This document shows, one piece after another, positions 25,124 through 32,263 of a stretch of DNA of 64,000 nucleotides (positions within the stretch are counted from its first letter, which is position 1; each line of letters begins with the position of its first letter). The DNA is from an uncultured Actinomycetes bacterium (GTDB lineage Bacteria; Actinomycetota; Acidimicrobiia; Acidimicrobiales; RAAP-2), in contig CAIORQ010000044.1 in the NCBI GenBank assembly GCA_903860745.1, positions 1 to 64,000 on the forward strand, read 5' to 3'. The notes under the pieces are model-generated. The model saw only the letters and a program-made list of their open reading frames with translations. It had not been told where the DNA came from and did not search any database. Made by a program: the position numbers and the translations under genes.

Positions 25124-26668
25124 GTGGCATCGACAGAGTTACACGACGGATCGGTCGGCGACGAAGCATTCAGGGTTGAGACGCACGGCATCGACTTCAT
25201 CCCCGAGACCGAGCGGTGGGCGACCCCGCGCAACATCGGCGCCATGTGGGCGGGATCGGCGATCAACGTCGAATACTTCGTCTACGGCGCCTTGTTGATG
25301 GGATTCGGCTTCAGCTTCTGGACCGCGGTGAGCATCATCGTCATCGGCAACCTCTCCTACCTGCTGTTGGGTCTCGCCTCCCTGCAGGGACAAGAGACCG
25401 GCACCACGGCCTTCACGGCGTCGCGCGCGGCCTTCGGGACCCGCGGCTCGCGCATCGTCTCGTTCTTCAACTGGATCACCCAGCTGGGCTTCGAGACCGA
25501 GGGCCTCATCCTCATCGTCGGCGCGGTCATCGTGCTGTGCCAATACGGGGGATTTCACCCCAACGACACCGCCAAGGTGATCTTCATCATCGTCGCCACC
25601 TCCATCCAGGCGGTCCTGCCCTACCTGGGGCACGCGACCATGGTCAAGGTGCTGCGCGCGCTGATCGTGCCCTTCGCGGTGATCTTCGTGATCTTCGCGG
25701 TCCTGGAGTCCCAGCACGCCCATCCCGGCGGCGTCTTCGTCTTCGCCCACGGCTGGGAGCCCTACAGCGCGGGGCTGGCCTTCACCATCGCGCTCTCGGG
25801 GCTGGGATGGACCGAGTGCGGCAACGACTACACCCGCTACCTGCCGCGCGACTCGAAGAAGGGCGCCGTCGTCGGCTGGATCTTCCTGGGCACGGCCCTG
25901 CCAGAGATCGCGATGATGGTGATGGGGGCCCTGGCCTTCAGCTTCTTGTCCACCTCGGCGGTGTGGAACAGCGCCAACCCCTTCGAGGCGCTCTACCACC
26001 AGCACCACATGCCCTCGTGGTTCGTGGTGATCTTCCTCCTCTTCGCCATCGTGCAGCTCTTCGGCATCAACTCGCTCGACCTGTACTCCTCGGGCGTGTC
26101 GGTCCAGGCGATGGGCATCCACCTCAAGCGCTACCAGGCCGTCCTCATGGACTCGGTCATCGCCTGCGGGTTGACGATCTGGGCGACCTTCGGCTCGTCC
26201 TTCTCGCTGTACATGAAGGACTTCGTCGGCGTCATCATCGTGTGGATCGCCCCGTGGTTCGGCATCTTCATCACCGACTGGCTGCTGCGCAAGTATCGCT
26301 ACAACGCCGCCGAGATGCAAAAGACCGGCTCGGACAGCATCTACTGGAGCGCGGGCGGTTACAACGTCAACGCGCTGATCGCCTTCGTCGTCGGCCTGGT
26401 CCTCTCGACGACCGCCTTCTCCAAGGCGCCGCCGCCCGTGAACTTCCCGATGCACTGGATGACGCCCTTCTCGAACCACTTCGGCGCCTTCTACTGCGAC
26501 GGGACGGCCAAGGCCAATTGCGGCCCCGCCGGCTGGTTCGGCGGAGCGGACATGTCGGTGTTCTTCGGCATCATCTCCGCCGCGCTCCTCTACTTCATCC
26601 TGGAGAAGGCCTCGGGACACGTCTCGCGCCAGGTGGCCCGACAGGACGAGCTCGAAGCCACTCGCTAG
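25124..26668 (+). CDS. NCS1-family nucleobase permease (cytosine/purine type)
   Basis: A 514-residue transporter of the purine-cytosine permease family with 12 predicted spans. The N-terminal FIPETERWATPRNIGAMW is the NCS1 entry motif, and GLGWTECGNDYTRYLP lies in the middle loop-helix 6 region. NCS1 proteins import cytosine, purines, allantoin, hydantoins or thiamine. The nearby cytosine deaminase and upp make cytosine the best guess. GTG start with AGGGAGGA. The 292-bp upstream region holds two direct TCACA boxes (25088-25101 region) but no recognised riboswitch. Confidence 0.88.
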   Translation: MASTELHDGSVGDEAFRVETHGIDFIPETERWATPRNIGAMWAGSAINVEYFVYGALLMGFGFSFWTAVSIIVIGNLSYLLLGLASLQGQETGTTAFTASRAAFGTRGSRIVSFFNWITQLGFETEGLILIVGAVIVLCQYGGFHPNDTAKVIFIIVATSIQAVLPYLGHATMVKVLRALIVPFAVIFVIFAVLESQHAHPGGVFVFAHGWEPYSAGLAFTIALSGLGWTECGNDYTRYLPRDSKKGAVVGWIFLGTALPEIAMMVMGALAFSFLSTSAVWNSANPFEALYHQHHMPSWFVVIFLLFAIVQLFGINSLDLYSSGVSVQAMGIHLKRYQAVLMDSVIACGLTIWATFGSSFSLYMKDFVGVIIVWIAPWFGIFITDWLLRKYRYNAAEMQKTGSDSIYWSAGGYNVNALIAFVVGLVLSTTAFSKAPPPVNFPMHWMTPFSNHFGAFYCDGTAKANCGPAGWFGGADMSVFFGIISAALLYFILEKASGHVSRQVARQDELEATR

Positions 26669-26674
26669 ACCCCC

Positions 26675-26710
26675 GGCACCCCGGCCGTCCGACGTGGCGG
26701 CCGGGGTGCC
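26675..26710 (+). terminator. GC-rich hairpin after the permease gene
   Basis: Six bases after the TAG stop a perfect 13-bp inverted repeat, GGCACCCCGGCCG and its complement, encloses a 10-nt loop. There is no U tract. It is a plausible actinobacterial-type I-shaped terminator. Confidence 0.65.
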
Positions 26711-26779
26711 TCGTGGGGCCGACGCTGGGCTAGTTTCGTGCGCAGGTGCCCGACCGGGGCGCGGGAGCGGAGGTGGCCG

Positions 26780-26986
26780 ATGGCGGATTCCCCAGGAACC
26801 AAGTGTCTGCGGTGCCAAGGGGACATGCAAGAGATCGGCGAGGTCTCGCTGGTCACCGGCAAGCACTCGGCGGCGGCCAAGCTGCTGTTCGGCCAGCTCG
26901 CCGAGATGGACGAGCGCCCCTGGGCGCTGAGCGCCCATCGCTGCAGCTCGTGCCACCTGGTGGAGCTCTACGACCCCGCGCCCTAG
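26780..26986 (+). CDS. Small zinc-ribbon protein, 68 residues
   Basis: The protein begins MADSPGTKCLRCQGDM and ends with a second pair CSSCH, so C-x2-C ... C-x2-C can form one zinc ribbon. Between them lies a helix-forming stretch (SAAAKLLFGQLAEMDE). Function unknown; such proteins are often annotated as hypothetical with possible nucleic-acid or protein contact. The ATG at 26780 has a GGAGG site 7 nt upstream, which decides it over an upstream GTG. Confidence 0.65.
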   Translation: MADSPGTKCLRCQGDMQEIGEVSLVTGKHSAAAKLLFGQLAEMDERPWALSAHRCSSCHLVELYDPAP

Positions 26987-27008
26987 GCCTCGGCTGGTCG
27001 ACCGGGGA

Positions 27009-27530
27009 CTACTGGTCGGTGGGCGGCACCCAGGTGGTCTCCTCGTCGCGGCGGTACGACCGCATGGCCTCGAAGTCGTCGCTCGCTCGCTGGGTGGCCT
27101 CGCGATAGTGTTCGCGGGCCGCCGCCGCGGCCTCGCCGGTGGGCCGCTGGGCGCTCAGGCTTGACCTGAGCGATCCCCACACCCTCGCCCGCACCGACTC
27201 GGCGGCGTCCTTCACGGCGGTCACCGGCGAGAAGTCCATCGACACCGACACCGGCGGCGAGGGTGGCGAGACGCCCTGGTCGTTGCGCGCCACCACCGAG
27301 ACGTCGTAGCGCTGCCCGACGCTGAGCCCGGTGACCGTGAGCGTCGTTCGATCACCCCTGGAGGGAATGGTCCTCGACGCGCCCGACGCGTCGGCCACGG
27401 TCACCTCGTAGCCCGTGACCGGTGAGGAACCGGCGAACCAGGGTGCGTCCCACGCGAGCGACAAGGTCGTGTCACCAGCGGGACTGGCCGTGACGTTGGA
27501 CGGTGATTCGGGTACGTGAACATTGCCCAT
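27009..27530 (-). CDS. Fibronectin type III domain protein
   Basis: A 173-residue protein with one FnIII domain at about residues 5-95 (the beta-strands include LSLAWDAPW, VTGYEVTVAD and YDVSVVARNDQGVSPPS). A charged helical C-terminal region of about 70 residues follows (AREHYREATQRASDDFEAMR). No signal peptide or membrane span is visible, so it appears cytoplasmic, which is unusual since bacterial FnIII domains are mostly in secreted carbohydrate-active proteins. ATG at 27530 is preceded by GGAGG. Function unknown. Confidence 0.75.
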   Translation of the reverse strand: MGNVHVPESPSNVTASPAGDTTLSLAWDAPWFAGSSPVTGYEVTVADASGASRTIPSRGDRTTLTVTGLSVGQRYDVSVVARNDQGVSPPSPPVSVSMDFSPVTAVKDAAESVRARVWGSLRSSLSAQRPTGEAAAAAREHYREATQRASDDFEAMRSYRRDEETTWVPPTDQ

Positions 27531-27647
27531 CGCGCCTCCGAGGTCGTGGTCGTCAAGGAGGGCCAGTGCCACCGGGCCTGGTCCGCTTGCACCACGGGTG
27601 ACTCTAGCCGCCGGTCCCGACGGTGACGAGTCTTGGAACCGGCCTCA

Positions 27648-28085
27648 TCACTCGGGGCCCGGTCGGTGGCTTCGCGAGGGCCGCGGCGATCCTCGGTGCT
27701 CGCGTGGCCAGACCAGCCGCAGGCCGCTCCAGACCTCGTCGATCGCGCAGACCTTGTTGTCCACGAGACCCGCCGCCAGGGCCGCCTCGCGCACCACCCG
27801 GTCCGTCAGGTCCGTCGCGACGCCCGAGGCCTTCTTCGGCCAGGCGATCCACACGGCGCCGTGGGGAAAGACCCGTCTCCCGAGGCCCGCGATAGACCGC
27901 TCCAGGGTGGCGGCTCGCGTGTGGAACGAGACGATGACGTCGGCGGCCCCCCGTGACCCTCGGCGCAGGACCGCGCCAGGAGGGAGTTCGATCGAGAAGG
28001 CGGGCGGTGCGCCGAGCAGCACCAGGGTCGAGTCCCCACGGACGCCCAACTTGCTGGCCAGAGGGGCCTGGGAGTATCCCGCCAT
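27648..28085 (-). CDS. DUF3052 family protein
   Basis: A 145-residue protein matching the actinobacterial DUF3052 pattern: AGYSQAPLASKLGV at the start, VLLGAPPAFS, then WIAWPKKASGV and the C-terminal VCAIDEVWSGLRLV. The family has unknown function. The ATG at 28085 marks the conserved N-terminus; upstream residues in the same frame look non-coding. It lies 117 bp before the FnIII gene start on the same strand. Confidence 0.85.
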   Translation of the reverse strand: MAGYSQAPLASKLGVRGDSTLVLLGAPPAFSIELPPGAVLRRGSRGAADVIVSFHTRAATLERSIAGLGRRVFPHGAVWIAWPKKASGVATDLTDRVVREAALAAGLVDNKVCAIDEVWSGLRLVWPREHRGSPRPSRSHRPGPE

Positions 28086-28215
28086 GGTCAGCAGTCTCCC
28101 ACCGGCGGGCCCCCGGTCGCTCCATGCGGTCCCGGGAGGCCGGACCACGCGCGACAGTGGGACGAGTCACTGCGAAAGACGGCGAAGGCGACCCTCGTCG
28201 GACGTCGCGGTGGGA

Positions 28216-28824
28216 TCAACCGTGCCAGTCCTCGATCAGGCTCCCGTCGCTGCCGGGTCGGAAGATGGGGATGGAACCCAGGGCGTGGACCCGGCTCGCG
28301 TCGTCGGCCAGGGCCTCTCGCCAGAGCGAGGCCTCCGTGACGAGGGTCCCGATGGCCACCACGTCGGCGCCCACCGAGCGCAGGAGCCGTAGGGCGGTCC
28401 CGGTGGACGCACCCGTCGAGATGACGTCGTCGACGATCGCCACACGCTGGCCGGCCACGTCGGGAATCCGCGCCCGGTCGAAGAGGAGCCGCTGTTCGGC
28501 GTCGGTGGTGATGGAGCGCACCTTCTCCGACACGGCGTCGGCGAGGTGGATCTTGGGCGTCTTGTGCAAGATGACGTACTGGTCCAGGCCCAGGGCGCGC
28601 GTCACCTCGATCGCGACGGGGATGCCCATCGTCGCGACCGTCGCCACGATGTCGACGTCGAAGGGCCGGAGGATCTCGGCCAGCTCCTCGCCCGCGCGAC
28701 GCATGAACTCCACCCCCATGTCCACGGTGATGAGCAGGGCGAGCGTCAAGTCCGCCGAGAGGGGGACCAGTGGTAGGTCGACCAGTTGGCTGCCGATGGA
28801 GACGCGATAGGTGGAACTGCTCAC
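28216..28824 (-). CDS. Adenine phosphoribosyltransferase-like enzyme
   Basis: A 202-residue type I phosphoribosyltransferase. The PRPP loop is VAIVDDVISTGAST near residue 140, the PPi loop region is VATMGIPVA, and a hood KTPKIHLADAVSEKV follows. It resembles APRT/xanthine PRT relatives that add PRPP to a purine. The base cannot be assigned. Start uncertain: GTG at 28824 is the best fit, only 22 bp from the divergent deaminase start. The two genes probably form one salvage unit with upp. Confidence 0.8.
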   Translation of the reverse strand: MSSSTYRVSIGSQLVDLPLVPLSADLTLALLITVDMGVEFMRRAGEELAEILRPFDVDIVATVATMGIPVAIEVTRALGLDQYVILHKTPKIHLADAVSEKVRSITTDAEQRLLFDRARIPDVAGQRVAIVDDVISTGASTGTALRLLRSVGADVVAIGTLVTEASLWREALADDASRVHALGSIPIFRPGSDGSLIEDWHG

Positions 28825-28846
28825 GACGTTGGAGCATACTGAAACC

Positions 28847-29314
28847 ATGACAACCCGAGATCCCCTCGACCCGGCCCTCGCCTCCACCATGCTCGCCACC
28901 GCGATCAGCGAAGCGCGTCAGGGGCTCGCCGAAGGCGGTATCCCCATCGGCGCCGCCCTCTTCAGCCGCTCGGGCGAGCTGCTCGGCTCCGGCCACAACC
29001 GTCGCGTCCAGGAGGACGACGCCTCGGTGCACGCCGAGACCGACGCCTTTCGCCACGCGGGCCGGCGGCGCAACTACGCCGACACCGTGATGGTGACCAC
29101 CCTGTCACCGTGCTGGTACTGCTCGGGGCTCGTGCGTCAGTTCAACATCGGCGCCGTGGTGATCGGGGAGGCGGAGAACTTCCACGGCGGTCACGACTGG
29201 CTGGCCGAGCTCGGCGTCGAGGTCGTGGTCCTCGACGACGAGGAGTGCACCGAGTTGTTGGGCACCTTCATCCACGAGCATCCCGAGCTGTGGAACGAGG
29301 ACATCGGCCTCTGA
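28847..29314 (+). CDS. Cytosine deaminase, yeast (FCY1) type
   Basis: A 155-residue zinc hydrolase of the CDA/deaminase fold. The zinc ligand and proton shuttle are in HAE (His62, Glu64) and the cysteine ligands in PCWYC (Cys89, Cys92). Spacing, size and the C-terminal WNEDIG closely follow fungal cytosine deaminase, not the TIM-barrel CodA of most bacteria. It would convert cytosine to uracil, which the adjacent upp uses. ATG at 28847 fits the family N-terminus. Its TGA abuts the upp stop as palindromic TGATCA with no gap. Confidence 0.88.
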   Translation: MTTRDPLDPALASTMLATAISEARQGLAEGGIPIGAALFSRSGELLGSGHNRRVQEDDASVHAETDAFRHAGRRRNYADTVMVTTLSPCWYCSGLVRQFNIGAVVIGEAENFHGGHDWLAELGVEVVVLDDEECTELLGTFIHEHPELWNEDIGL

Positions 29315-29950
29315 TCAGCGAACGGGCGGTCCGAAGAGCCGGTCGCCGGCGTCGCCCAGTCCCGGCGTGATGTAGCCCACCGAGGTCAACTCCCGGTCCA
29401 GCGCGGCCGCCACGATCTGCACGTCGGGGTGGGCCTGGCGCACCGCGTCGAGGCCCGGCTGGGCCGCGATGAGGCAGAGCGCGGTGATCTCACCGGCGTT
29501 GCGCTGGCGCAGCATGTCGAGGACCTGGATGAGCGACCCGCCAGTGGCGAGCATGGGGTCGCACAGCACCACCGGCGCGAGTTCGAGGTCCTCGGGCAGG
29601 CCGTCGAGGTAGACGTCGGCGTGCAGGGTGGTCTCGTTGCGGCGTAGCCCGACCAGGCACACGCGATGGCGCGGCAGCACCTCCTGCACGGCCGGGGTCA
29701 TCCCGAGACCCGCGCGCAGGATCGGCACGATCACGAACTGCGTGTCCACGCGCACCGCCGGCGCGCCGTCGACGACGGGGGTGTCGACGGTGGTCGCGGT
29801 GACCGGGATGTCGCGGAAGGCCTCGTAGGCGAGGAAACGCGAGATCTCCCCCGACAGACGCAGGAAGTCCGCGTTGGAGGTGTCCTTGTCGCGGATCTGG
29901 CGGACCTTGTCCTCGACGATGGGGTGCTGGACGATGAGTGGAGTGGGCAC
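29315..29950 (-). CDS. upp: Uracil phosphoribosyltransferase
   Basis: Makes UMP from uracil and PRPP. The 211-residue protein has the PRPP-binding DPMLATGGS near residue 131 and the uracil-binding C-terminus GYITPGLGDAGDR, plus PILRAGLGM. All are diagnostic for UPRT. GTG start with TAATGT 6 nt upstream and no ribosome site suggests leaderless mRNA. It converges exactly with the cytosine deaminase gene, and together they complete cytosine to UMP salvage. Confidence 0.97.
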   Translation of the reverse strand: MPTPLIVQHPIVEDKVRQIRDKDTSNADFLRLSGEISRFLAYEAFRDIPVTATTVDTPVVDGAPAVRVDTQFVIVPILRAGLGMTPAVQEVLPRHRVCLVGLRRNETTLHADVYLDGLPEDLELAPVVLCDPMLATGGSLIQVLDMLRQRNAGEITALCLIAAQPGLDAVRQAHPDVQIVAAALDRELTSVGYITPGLGDAGDRLFGPPVR

Positions 29951-30146
29951 GAGGTCACATTACGCCTTGGGGACCCGTCGGTTCGACGCCCGGGTGGGAC
30001 CGTGGTGGGAGGGTCCGCGCCGAGCCCACGACCCAAGGATCCCTTCGCGCGTGAGCGATGTCGAAAGGCTCGCCGGCGCTGGCGACTCACGCACCAGTAG
30101 AGGTCCGGCGGACGACCCCCGGTCGGAAATTCCTTGATTTCCGTAT

Positions 30147-30167
30147 TAACTTGTGTTTTGCAAGTTA
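30147..30167. promoter_or_regulatory. Putative HxlR operator 1
   Basis: Palindrome TAACTTG-N7-CAAGTTA lies 59 bp before the reductase start, partly overlapping TATACT (30166-30171), a likely -10 box. The same ACTTG-N7-CAAGT core appears at 31623-31639 behind the HxlR gene, which points to the HxlR protein as the binder. Confidence 0.7.
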
Positions 30168-30225
30168 TACTCGGTCGTGAACACCGTCGGCGACCAGGCC
30201 GACCGTACTCCAAGGAGACACCCCC

Positions 30226-31212
30226 ATGACGCAACGAGTCCTCGTCACCGGTATCGGTGGCTACGTGGGAAGACACGTCGCCGCCGAATTGCTCACGCAG
30301 GGCTACGAGGTCGTAGGTACCGTCCGCTCCCTCGCGAGGTCCGAGTCCACTCGGTCCGCCATCGCCGCGGCGGCCGCCGCCGAGATGCTGACCTTCGTCG
30401 AGGCGGATCTCCTCGCTGATGGCGGTTGGGACGAGGCGATGACCGGGTGCCGGTACGTCATCCACGTCGCCTCCCCCTTCGTCCTCGCCGAACCCAAGGA
30501 CGAAAACGACCTCATCGCCCCCGCCGTCGAGGGGACGAGGCGCGTACTGGGCGCCGCGAAGCGCGCCGGCGTCGAGCGAGTGGTGCTGACCTCGTCGGTG
30601 GTGGCCAATACCGCCGGCAAGCCCAGTGGCCGCTACGGCCCCGACGCCTGGTCCGACGTCAACGCCAACATCGGCGCCTACGCCAAGAGCAAGACCCTGG
30701 CCGAGCGCGCCGCCTGGGACATCGTCGCCGACGGATCGATGGAGCTCGTCGTCATCAACCCCGGCTTCATCATGGGACCCCCGCTCGGCACCCCCGGTGA
30801 CGGACAGAGTGAATCCATGATCAAGGCCATGATCGCCGGCAAGATGCCGATGATTCCCGACGTGGCCATGGGCATGATCGACGTGCGCGACGTCGCTCGT
30901 CTGCACGTCGCCGCCCTGAGCGCCAGTGCGGCGCCCGGCAAGCGCTTCATCGCCGCGAGCGAGCAGCCCGTCGAGTTGTCCTACCTGGCCAGCGTGCTGC
31001 GGGCAGCCGGCTACACCAAGGTGCCTTCGCGAAAGGCCCCGAACTTCGCGGTCCGGGTGATGAGCCTCTTCGACCGCGAGGCCAAGGGAACTTTGCCCCA
31101 GCTCGGGAAGAGGGTCGCCTACGACAACCACGAAACCTACGATGTTCTCAAGTGGCAGCCGACCCCGTTGGAGACGACCTTCGTGGAGATGGCTGCCTCG
31201 GTCGCTCGCTAG
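30226..31212 (+). CDS. NAD(P)-dependent epimerase/reductase (dihydroflavonol reductase-like)
   Basis: A 328-residue extended short-chain dehydrogenase. The Rossmann motif GIGGYVGRHVA is at residues 7-17, the strand HVASPF near residue 81 is typical of the DFR/cinnamyl-CoA reductase group, and the catalytic Tyr-Lys pair is in YAKSK. It probably reduces an aldehyde or ketone; the substrate is unknown. An AAGGAG site precedes the ATG. The HxlR regulator gene follows after 7 nt. Electrophile-responsive reductase control is typical of HxlR systems. Confidence 0.85.
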   Translation: MTQRVLVTGIGGYVGRHVAAELLTQGYEVVGTVRSLARSESTRSAIAAAAAAEMLTFVEADLLADGGWDEAMTGCRYVIHVASPFVLAEPKDENDLIAPAVEGTRRVLGAAKRAGVERVVLTSSVVANTAGKPSGRYGPDAWSDVNANIGAYAKSKTLAERAAWDIVADGSMELVVINPGFIMGPPLGTPGDGQSESMIKAMIAGKMPMIPDVAMGMIDVRDVARLHVAALSASAAPGKRFIAASEQPVELSYLASVLRAAGYTKVPSRKAPNFAVRVMSLFDREAKGTLPQLGKRVAYDNHETYDVLKWQPTPLETTFVEMAASVAR

Positions 31213-31219
31213 GAGGCTC

Positions 31220-31588
31220 ATGGAGAAGGAACTCGACTCGGAGACACTGGACTGGCGCTCGGTCTGTCCCATCGCCTCGGGCCTGGACGTCCTCGGGGAC
31301 AAGTGGTCCTTGATCATCGTGCGTGACCTCATCCAGCACGGGACCCGCACGTACTCCGAGTTCGGCGACTCGCCGGAGAGGATCTCCACCAACATCCTGG
31401 CGGCCCGGTTGAAGTGGCTCACCTCCCTCGGCCTCATCGAGCACGTCGACCCCGAGCGAGCCTCGCGCAACAACGCCTACCGACTGACCGCCAGCGGCCT
31501 GGCCCTGCGACCCGTCCTCGAAGAGCTCGGGCGTTGGTCGCAGAACCATCTCAAGGCGCTGCACCCCGACATCGTCGACATCCTCTAG
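31220..31588 (+). CDS. HxlR-family transcriptional regulator
   Basis: A 122-residue winged-helix protein of the HxlR/MarR-like family. Signature CPIASGLDVLGDKWSLIIVRDL is seen here as CPIASGLDVLGDKW with the N-terminal cysteine (about residue 16), and the wing region is ISTNILAARLKWL. HxlR proteins often sense aldehydes or quinones through this cysteine. ATG with AGGAGGCT 1-7 nt upstream, right after the reductase stop. Palindromes before the reductase and before the following DUF1330 gene share the same core, suggesting one local regulon. Confidence 0.92.
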   Translation: MEKELDSETLDWRSVCPIASGLDVLGDKWSLIIVRDLIQHGTRTYSEFGDSPERISTNILAARLKWLTSLGLIEHVDPERASRNNAYRLTASGLALRPVLEELGRWSQNHLKALHPDIVDIL

Positions 31589-31619
31589 CCAACCACGGCA
31601 GCCACCTCGGGGATCCTCC

Positions 31620-31648
31620 TTGACTTGCAATTCGCAAGTTACTACTAT
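31620..31648 (+). promoter_or_regulatory. Promoter with HxlR operator 2
   Basis: TTGACT (31620-31625), 17-nt spacer and TACTAT (31643-31648) form a good promoter for the DUF1330 gene. The palindrome ACTTGC-N5-GCAAGT (31623-31639) spans the -35 box and most of the spacer, so binding would block polymerase. The core matches operator 1 at 30147-30167. Confidence 0.75.
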
Positions 31649-31668
31649 CCGACGAGGAGTGAATCACA

Positions 31669-32001
31669 ATGACCGACGAAGCGACACCCGCCTACGCGAT
31701 GGTGCAGATCAACATGAAGGACCCCGAGGAGTTCATGGAGCGCTACGCCCAGCACGTCATGCCCATCCTGGCGGCCTGGGACGTGAAGATGATCGCGGGC
31801 ACCATGGCGCCGAGCACCATCGAGGGCGACTTCAGCGGAAACTGGGCCGCCATCTTGCGCTTCTCCAGCATCGACGCCGCCCACGAGTGGTACAACTCGG
31901 CGGACTACGAGCCCTACAAGAACCTGCGCCTCGACGAGTTGACCGACTTCACCAGCCTCGTCTTCCTCGAGGGTCTCCCCGCAACTCCGGTCGAGGGCTG
32001 A
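31669..32001 (+). CDS. DUF1330-type dimeric alpha/beta barrel protein
   Basis: A 110-residue ferredoxin-like barrel protein. MVQINMKDPEEFMERYAQHV starts the fold, seen here as MVQINMKDPEEF, and WAAILRFSSIDAAHEWYNS is the second half. DUF1330 proteins are small dimers, some related to monooxygenases or isomerases; function unknown. It has its own promoter with an HxlR-type operator, so it probably belongs to the same stress response as the reductase. A strong terminator hairpin follows. Confidence 0.85.
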   Translation: MTDEATPAYAMVQINMKDPEEFMERYAQHVMPILAAWDVKMIAGTMAPSTIEGDFSGNWAAILRFSSIDAAHEWYNSADYEPYKNLRLDELTDFTSLVFLEGLPATPVEG

Positions 32002-32077
32002 GAGAGTCGTCGACGCACGGATGGCCGTCCACGCTGACCCTGAAGGACACCCACCCACCGAGCACTGACGGCCACCG

Positions 32078-32114
32078 TCACGAGTCGGCCTCGTTCGGCG
32101 AGGCCGACTCGTGA
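32078..32114 (+). terminator. Perfect 16-bp hairpin after the HxlR regulon
   Basis: TCACGAGTCGGCCTCG (32078-32093) pairs exactly with 32099-32114 around the loop TTCGG. There is no U-run. The position after the last regulon gene and the length of the stem make a terminator the best reading. Confidence 0.7.
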
Positions 32115-32136
32115 CGTCATCGGGACCGACCTAGAT

Positions 32137-32154
32137 GAGTTGCTAGGGCAACTC
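32137..32154. repeat. Short inverted repeat upstream of ABC exporter genes
   Basis: GAGTTGC-N4-GCAACTC lies 110 bp before the ABC start at 32264. It could be an operator or a small hairpin. It resembles the MarR-type site at 5579-5592 (GTTGC-N4-GCAAC), but no regulator gene is adjacent. Low confidence. Confidence 0.3.
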
Positions 32155-32263
32155 TTGCGCCCTTCGTCTCCTCGTGCCCACGAAGCGAGGAACTCTCGCG
32201 AGAACGCGCCGACGTTCGCGGTGGACCGTCGGCGCGCCCGAGGTCGCCCGGTACGATGGCTCG

